Below are positions 59,587-64,000 of a stretch of 64,000 nt of DNA, one piece after another. The stretch lies in the NCBI GenBank assembly GCA_017546205.1, contig JAFYXJ010000003.1, positions 24,441-88,440 on the forward strand, given 5' to 3'. The position numbers were made by a program, and so were the translations under genes. Positions within the stretch are counted from its first letter, which is position 1. Each line of letters starts with the position of its first letter. The stretch is from Clostridia bacterium (lineage in GTDB: Bacteria > Bacillota > Clostridia > Monoglobales > Monoglobaceae). Under the pieces are notes generated by a model. It was not told where the DNA came from, ran no database searches, and saw only the letters and a list, made by a program, of their open reading frames with translations.

Positions 59587-62500
59587 TCATTCTGATATAT
59601 CTACAACTTCAACACCTGCAAGTGGCTTTAAACTATTTACACTACTCCAAACAAAGATTTTTGCATAATCAATGTTTGTATCAAGCGGCACACTATCTAC
59701 ATACGAAGTGTCGCCATCACATTCTATTTGTTTAAACGCCAAAAGTTTACCCATGTTGTCATAGCAAGCAATTGCCAAAAATTCTGTTGTTAATGCTTGT
59801 GAACATTCGATGCTAAATTTGTAAGTTGATGTTAATGTTTTGTATGTTGTAGTTGTTATTGGAGAGGGTGATGATGCGCTATCTCCATCATCTTCATCAA
59901 TTTCGCTCTCATCTAAAATAGGTATTATTTCTTCTTCTGTAGTAAACGATTTAACCTCGCCGAACTCTGTCATTTGATAATAATATGTTGTTTCAGGCTC
60001 TAAATCCATAAGTTCAACCGAATAATCTCCTGTACCTGTTTCAACTTCGGTTGTATATACAATTTCTGTATCATCTGCACTCCAATAGCGAATGTATTTT
60101 ACTGCATTTTCATCTTCGCCCAAAACAGAGCCACTGACTACTGCAAAATAACTGCCTACATCTTCTGCATCATTTGTTGTAGCAACAATATCTGTGCTTA
60201 TATTTGTAACATCCATTGTTACAACAGAATCTTCTGTCAATATAAAACTATTTCCGGCAACTTCCTCACCATTTACATAAATGCTATCTACAGTATAGTC
60301 ACTATCCGCTACTGCATTGACCAGAATTTCTTCACCATCATTTGCTGTAATAGAAGAATCTGCTTCGTTTGACATTAATCTTACGCTCATAAGCATAGGT
60401 TCAGCAGAATCCATATTAACGAGTGAACCTGTTGCATTATCATTTGCAGATATTGTTACATTATACTCGGCTATTTCTTCTGCAAATGTAACATAAACCT
60501 CATCATTGCCATCAACAACAAATGTTGTGCCATCCTGTTCTGCTCCATCGACATATACTTTGTTCAGCACATATCCGGTATTGGGTGTTGCGGTAACAGT
60601 TACAATTTCACCATCAACCGCCTGTTTTTTGTCAATGGAAACACTTCCGTTTACAATATCATTAGATATTGTAATGTCATTTAAGCAGTTATAATAGTAT
60701 TCAGGTATTTCGCCTTCCTTTAAAATCCATACAGCAGAGTTATCTAGAGATAGCGCCTCCATGCTCCTGTATTCATTTAATTTAAGTAGATTTTTTTGAA
60801 ACGATTTTGTTTTCAACTTAGTTATTGATTTTAATATGGCATTTTCACTTGTTTGACAAATTGAATTTTGCGTTTTTAAAGCCGAAACCTCTAAAATTAA
60901 GTCATCATTAACATATGCTTTGTCTATGTCAAATGTAGAAACATCAATCATTGCCGTTACATCTCCAGCAATTGTTTCTGTTCCATATGAATTTGAATGA
61001 TTTTCTACATATATTTTGTCAGCTATAACCATTGAACTTTTTACCGACTTATCTCTATCTACATAATTAATTTCTGGCACAGCCATAAAACCACCAGCGT
61101 AAACATAACTGTCCTGAGCTTTTACATGTATGATTCCATCGATGTTACATACAACATTTTCTATTTCAAGACCACTTGGAGTAATCCCAGCAATCATACT
61201 ATGCATAGGAACAGAGTTATCACCCTTCGATGTTAACAATAAAGAACACCCATTGAACCTTGAGTTTTTAACATTTCCACTAGTGGTAAATCCGCCAACT
61301 CGACCACCTTTTGCACAAATATATATACTATAAGGAATTTGTTCGCCTGCGTATAATATCGTTTCTTTATTCGTAAAATTGACCGAACTATTTTCTACAT
61401 TGCCCTTACCAGTTATTCCTCCGGCACAAACATAGCCTTCTACATCAATTTTGTCCATAAATCGACCGCTTTTAACATAGCAATTAGATATTTCGTTACT
61501 TTGCCCGCTAATTCCACCTATAAATAATTGTGAATTAATATCAACTTCAATATTGCCAAAAACCCCATTTTCATCGTTTAATACACAATTTTTCAGTCTA
61601 CAATATTGTCCATAGCCGACAATTCCTCCGGCACAGCCTGTCGAATTTACTAATTCAAAGGATATCGTCGTATTATTAACACTACAATTCACTAAGTTTG
61701 CTGATAATTGAAAACCAGGAGCGCCACCTATTATGCCTCCTATGCACAAAATACTATTTCCGGAAACACGCACATTAGAGATATCTATATAAGTTGCATT
61801 AACATTTTCTATATTTACATTATATAGTTTATAAGCTCCAGCCAAACCACCAATATAAATACTTTCAGAATTATTAATACTTTCAATATCTCCTTTTATA
61901 GTGAGGTTTTTTATATATATCCCTTTTCCAAGATCGCCGGAAAGCATTCCAAACAAACCATAATAATTATAATCACCGCCTGAAATATAAAGACCGCTTA
62001 TTGTGTATCCTTTTCCGTCCAGACAACCGTAAAATACTTGATATTGATTTTCGTATACTCCGATAGGCACCCAATTTTCATAATTTAAATCGATATTGTT
62101 AGTTAAAACATAGTATTCTTTATTTGGAGATTGAGTCTGGGAATTTACTTTTTTAGCCAGTAGTGCTAGTTCACTAGCATTAGATATTTGGTAAGGATTT
62201 TCTGCTGTCCCATCACCACCGGCAAACGAAGATGCTACATCGCCTGACCATGTGCTTTCTCCCCAAACTGCATAAAGGGTTGTATTAGCATCAAATTTAT
62301 AGTCCATACCGATTCTATGTGTTGCAGTTGTCGCAGTTTCACTTGTTGACCAGCCTTTCAAATAATATCCATCTTTAACTATATTATTGGGAATACGAAT
62401 TGCATCACCATAGGTAATGGTTTTTTCTAATATTTCCCCTTTACCCCCGTTTGCATCAAATTTGACAGTATATGTTTCAGGCTCCCAAACTGCATAGAGC

Positions 62501-63738
62501 GTTACTTTTGCATTTCTGTTATATGTATCGCCCGGCTGATATTCTGCTACGGTTGCATTTTTACTCCTTGCCCAACCTTTGAATACATAATGGGGTTTTG
62601 TCGGTACAGATGAAGTCAATGTTAAATTTGTATCTTCGATTTTTGTTTGTGAAGACGGTGCATTACTTCCGCCCTTTGCATTGTATGAAACGGTATAGGA
62701 ATCGGATATTTTAAATCCGGGACAACTATCACTTCTCTCTTCTCCTGTAGCCGTATTTTTTGCATACAAAACAGCATAGTATTCTCCGCTTGGAAGTCCG
62801 CTTACATAATATTCGTCAGAGGACATATTGTATGTGTTATACAGATTATCGTTATGATATAGTTTTAATGTATAACTTGTGGCATTATTTACATTATTGC
62901 GATAAAACGTTGCTGTTCCTTTTGTTTTTTCAAATGAACGAGTGAGATTTACATTACCTACCGGATAGCAGGATGAACAAGAAGAAACCGTATTTTTCCC
63001 CAAATAAACTTTTTTTCCACAACTACAAACATTGTATTTATTATGAGGATGAGCACTCTCTGTCGAAACAGAATATGAACAGGTATGAGTTTGAGGTGGG
63101 ATAACAACCTCTGTCTCATGCTTCGTTTTGCCATTATTTTTAAACATTCGGATAGAACGAATCATAATTTCAGCAGAACCATATTTGTTTGTAATATTTC
63201 CGTTAGCTCCGCCTGGGTCCAAAATGTTTAATACTCCGTTATTTACAGAATCTGCCAAAACATAATGCCAATGTTTGTCTCCATCTGTATCGGTATACCG
63301 AAGTATAGTAATGAGAACTGCATACCCTTTGTTAAGGTTTTCGCTTATTTTTGCGATACGAGTGCTATTGCTTTCTGTGCTAAATTTAATTTCACTACCA
63401 ACTATTGACATATTAGGAACAGCTTTATTGATTTTGCTCCAATAAATAGCACCATATCCATTATAGCCGCTGGCATTATTCATTCGTGTTAAAAAGATAC
63501 CAGGGTCAAAGCTATTTTCGCTTTCGCATCCTAATTTAACCGCCGCCATAGCTAATGCTGTTGTAGTACATCCAATGGATTTCATTGTGTAAGATGAACC
63601 GCCCAATTTATAACTTTTCCAATAACCGGAATACTGTTTCCAGTCACGATAAGAACTGCTTGCTGCTTGTACTGGAACAACCGAAAATAGTGACAAGAGC
63701 ATCGTTAAAGTTAAAATTACACTAATTAGTCTTTTCAT
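59587..63738 (-). CDS. Large secreted protein: C39-type cysteine peptidase domain plus adhesin-like repeats
   Basis: A 1383-residue secreted protein. Signal peptide residues 1-25 (cleavage after VQA). Residues about 30-200 match a C39-like papain-fold peptidase: Cys57 in SIGCTTTALAMA, His158 in KHWHYVLADS, Asp174 in ILDPGG. A cysteine cluster (C220, C238, C240, C254, C257) may bind zinc. An FN3-like domain (265-345) is followed by two Listeria-Bacteroides (Flg_new) repeats at 347-419 and 422-493, each ending LYAVW. Residues 500-1000 hold GLUG-like repeats (GGIIGG, GGIVGYG, GGISGQ). Two TPNTGY-type repeats (1027-1165), an FN3-like domain, and a C-terminal module ending KIFVWSSVNSLKPLAGVE follow. 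No LPXTG or SLH anchor. The DNA is visibly A+T richer than the neighbours. Confidence 0.85.
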   Translation of the reverse strand: MKRLISVILTLTMLLSLFSVVPVQAASSSYRDWKQYSGYWKSYKLGGSSYTMKSIGCTTTALAMAAVKLGCESENSFDPGIFLTRMNNASGYNGYGAIYWSKINKAVPNMSIVGSEIKFSTESNSTRIAKISENLNKGYAVLITILRYTDTDGDKHWHYVLADSVNNGVLNILDPGGANGNITNKYGSAEIMIRSIRMFKNNGKTKHETEVVIPPQTHTCSYSVSTESAHPHNKYNVCSCGKKVYLGKNTVSSCSSCYPVGNVNLTRSFEKTKGTATFYRNNVNNATSYTLKLYHNDNLYNTYNMSSDEYYVSGLPSGEYYAVLYAKNTATGEERSDSCPGFKISDSYTVSYNAKGGSNAPSSQTKIEDTNLTLTSSVPTKPHYVFKGWARSKNATVAEYQPGDTYNRNAKVTLYAVWEPETYTVKFDANGGKGEILEKTITYGDAIRIPNNIVKDGYYLKGWSTSETATTATHRIGMDYKFDANTTLYAVWGESTWSGDVASSFAGGDGTAENPYQISNASELALLAKKVNSQTQSPNKEYYVLTNNIDLNYENWVPIGVYENQYQVFYGCLDGKGYTISGLYISGGDYNYYGLFGMLSGDLGKGIYIKNLTIKGDIESINNSESIYIGGLAGAYKLYNVNIENVNATYIDISNVRVSGNSILCIGGIIGGAPGFQLSANLVNCSVNNTTISFELVNSTGCAGGIVGYGQYCRLKNCVLNDENGVFGNIEVDINSQLFIGGISGQSNEISNCYVKSGRFMDKIDVEGYVCAGGITGKGNVENSSVNFTNKETILYAGEQIPYSIYICAKGGRVGGFTTSGNVKNSRFNGCSLLLTSKGDNSVPMHSMIAGITPSGLEIENVVCNIDGIIHVKAQDSYVYAGGFMAVPEINYVDRDKSVKSSMVIADKIYVENHSNSYGTETIAGDVTAMIDVSTFDIDKAYVNDDLILEVSALKTQNSICQTSENAILKSITKLKTKSFQKNLLKLNEYRSMEALSLDNSAVWILKEGEIPEYYYNCLNDITISNDIVNGSVSIDKKQAVDGEIVTVTATPNTGYVLNKVYVDGAEQDGTTFVVDGNDEVYVTFAEEIAEYNVTISANDNATGSLVNMDSAEPMLMSVRLMSNEADSSITANDGEEILVNAVADSDYTVDSIYVNGEEVAGNSFILTEDSVVTMDVTNISTDIVATTNDAEDVGSYFAVVSGSVLGEDENAVKYIRYWSADDTEIVYTTEVETGTGDYSVELMDLEPETTYYYQMTEFGEVKSFTTEEEIIPILDESEIDEDDGDSASSPSPITTTTYKTLTSTYKFSIECSQALTTEFLAIACYDNMGKLLAFKQIECDGDTSYVDSVPLDTNIDYAKIFVWSSVNSLKPLAGVEVVDISE

Positions 63739-63786
63739 TTAAAAAATCCTTTCTTCCTATAAATGCTAACAAAATAACATATCCAT

Positions 63787-63815
63787 ATTATAACATTTTA
63801 TGCATTTTAAAACAA
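63787..63815 (-). promoter_or_regulatory. Proximal promoter of the large secreted-protein gene
   Basis: On the minus strand TTGTTT (63810-63815), 17 bases, TATAAT (63787-63792), about 50 bases before the start; AGAAAGGAT is the ribosome site. Confidence 0.7.
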
Positions 63816-63841
63816 TAGTTTTTTAATACATACATAATCTT

Positions 63842-63854
63842 ACTCGTGTCAAGT
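63842..63854 (-). repeat. Inverted copy of ACTTGAYACGAGT
   Basis: The minus strand reads ACTTGACACGAGT, matching ACTTGATACGAGT at 59506-59518 (plus strand) at 12 of 13 positions. The pair brackets the large gene. Confidence 0.6.
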
Positions 63855-63906
63855 CAGGAGAACAGTGAATAATAGGACCTACTATTTTTTCCTGATTTTT
63901 TCACTG
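63854..63906 (-). promoter_or_regulatory. Possible pseudoknot in the long leader of the large gene
   Basis: On the minus strand CAGTGAA (63900-63906) can pair with TTCACTG (63863-63869), and TCAGGA (63890-63895) with TCCTGA (63854-63859). The order 1-2-1'-2' is that of an H-type pseudoknot. A small hairpin AATAG/CTATT lies in the connecting loop. Whether it forms is not tested. Confidence 0.4.
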
Positions 63907-64000
63907 GATTTTTTCTAAACAAAATTCTTCGGAACCTGCGAGATTACTATATTTTCTCACTATTATATTATATCATAAATGTTTAAAATTTGCAAACTAA
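63906..64000. repeat. Promoter-leader repeat, right copy (runs to the window edge)
   Basis: On the minus strand this begins TTAGTTTGC and contains TTGCAA, TATAAT, the hairpin GTGAGA...TCTCGC and GGTTCCGAAGAATTTTGTT. It is the diverged twin of 59401-59488; the hairpin is kept by a C-G to U-G change. The match may continue past the edge. Confidence 0.7.
63967..63995 (-). promoter_or_regulatory. Distal promoter of the large secreted-protein gene
   Basis: On the minus strand TTGCAA (63990-63995), 17 bases, TATAAT (63967-63972). It lies in the right repeat copy and would give a leader of about 220 bases. Confidence 0.75.

Noticed and set aside
59587..63738. CRISPR-like or tandem DNA repeats inside the large gene
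   Set aside because: Repeats are at the protein level (Flg_new, GLUG) and diverged; the DNA shows no regular direct repeats with spacers.

Overview
The window looks like a chromosome segment from a spore-forming, low-GC Firmicute of class Clostridia. The evidence is the spoIIIA sporulation operon at the left edge, a THF riboswitch, Firmicutes-type genes (rarA, ireB, clpE, mtrB/TRAP, DUF896), strong AGGAGG ribosome sites, and many sigma-A promoters with 17-base spacers. I saw no rRNA, tRNA, CRISPR array, insertion sequence or phage gene. Most genes are on the minus strand and most of the window is housekeeping.

Layout. (1) 1-2.3 kb: spoIIIAA to spoIIIAE, the mother-cell part of the feeding-tube channel; AE runs off the edge. 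(2) 2.4-9.8 kb: one apparent minus operon that starts at a THF riboswitch, then a folate-type ECF S component, an RNA 2'-O-methyltransferase, dprA, topA, trmFO (itself folate dependent) and galM. (3) 9.9-11.3 kb: infC-rpmI-rplT behind an attenuator leader, with infC apparently starting at AUA. (4) 11.4-14.5 kb: a very large membrane glycosyltransferase. (5) 14.6-17.6 kb: mtrB (TRAP), pyk, a thioesterase and pgsA. (6) 17.7-24.6 kb: malQ; coaE with a lytic transglycosylase; a small lipoprotein; galE with a nucleotidyltransferase; hemW. (7) 24.6-31.4 kb: lepA, a split TSUP transporter pair, clpE, mntP, and two tandem secreted copper-amine-oxidase-N-like proteins. (8) 31.4-36.1 kb: threonine/lysine branch genes lysC, thrB, hom, plus a DUF1015 protein.

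(9) 36.5-45.2 kb: a polar amino acid ABC importer, an aminotransferase paired with an Lrp/AsnC regulator, a CE7 esterase, ireB and pheST. (10) 45.3-49.3 kb: the spermidine/putrescine importer potABCD. (11) 49.3-59.4 kb: an ABC exporter, rarA, glyA, nth, an AraC regulator divergent from an HpcH/HpaI aldolase, a B12-radical-SAM protein, DUF896, a metallophosphatase with a tiny membrane protein in front, and a C_GCAxxG_C_C protein.

(12) 59.4-64 kb is the only part that looks accessory. It is an A+T-rich island holding one 1383-residue secreted protein with a C39-type cysteine peptidase domain and adhesin-like repeats. It is flanked by two diverged copies of a promoter-plus-leader module and by a 13-base motif in inverted orientation.

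Regulation is unusually readable. Besides the riboswitch and the attenuator there are several tightly packed signals: two opposite promoters sharing one -10 box (glyA/nth), a terminator hidden inside hemW codons, a bidirectional terminator whose loop carries the stop codons of two convergent genes, and two AATGTCCA repeats exactly 21 bases apart in front of the aldolase promoter. All functional statements rest on reading motifs by eye and on knowledge of the families. No search or folding program was run.
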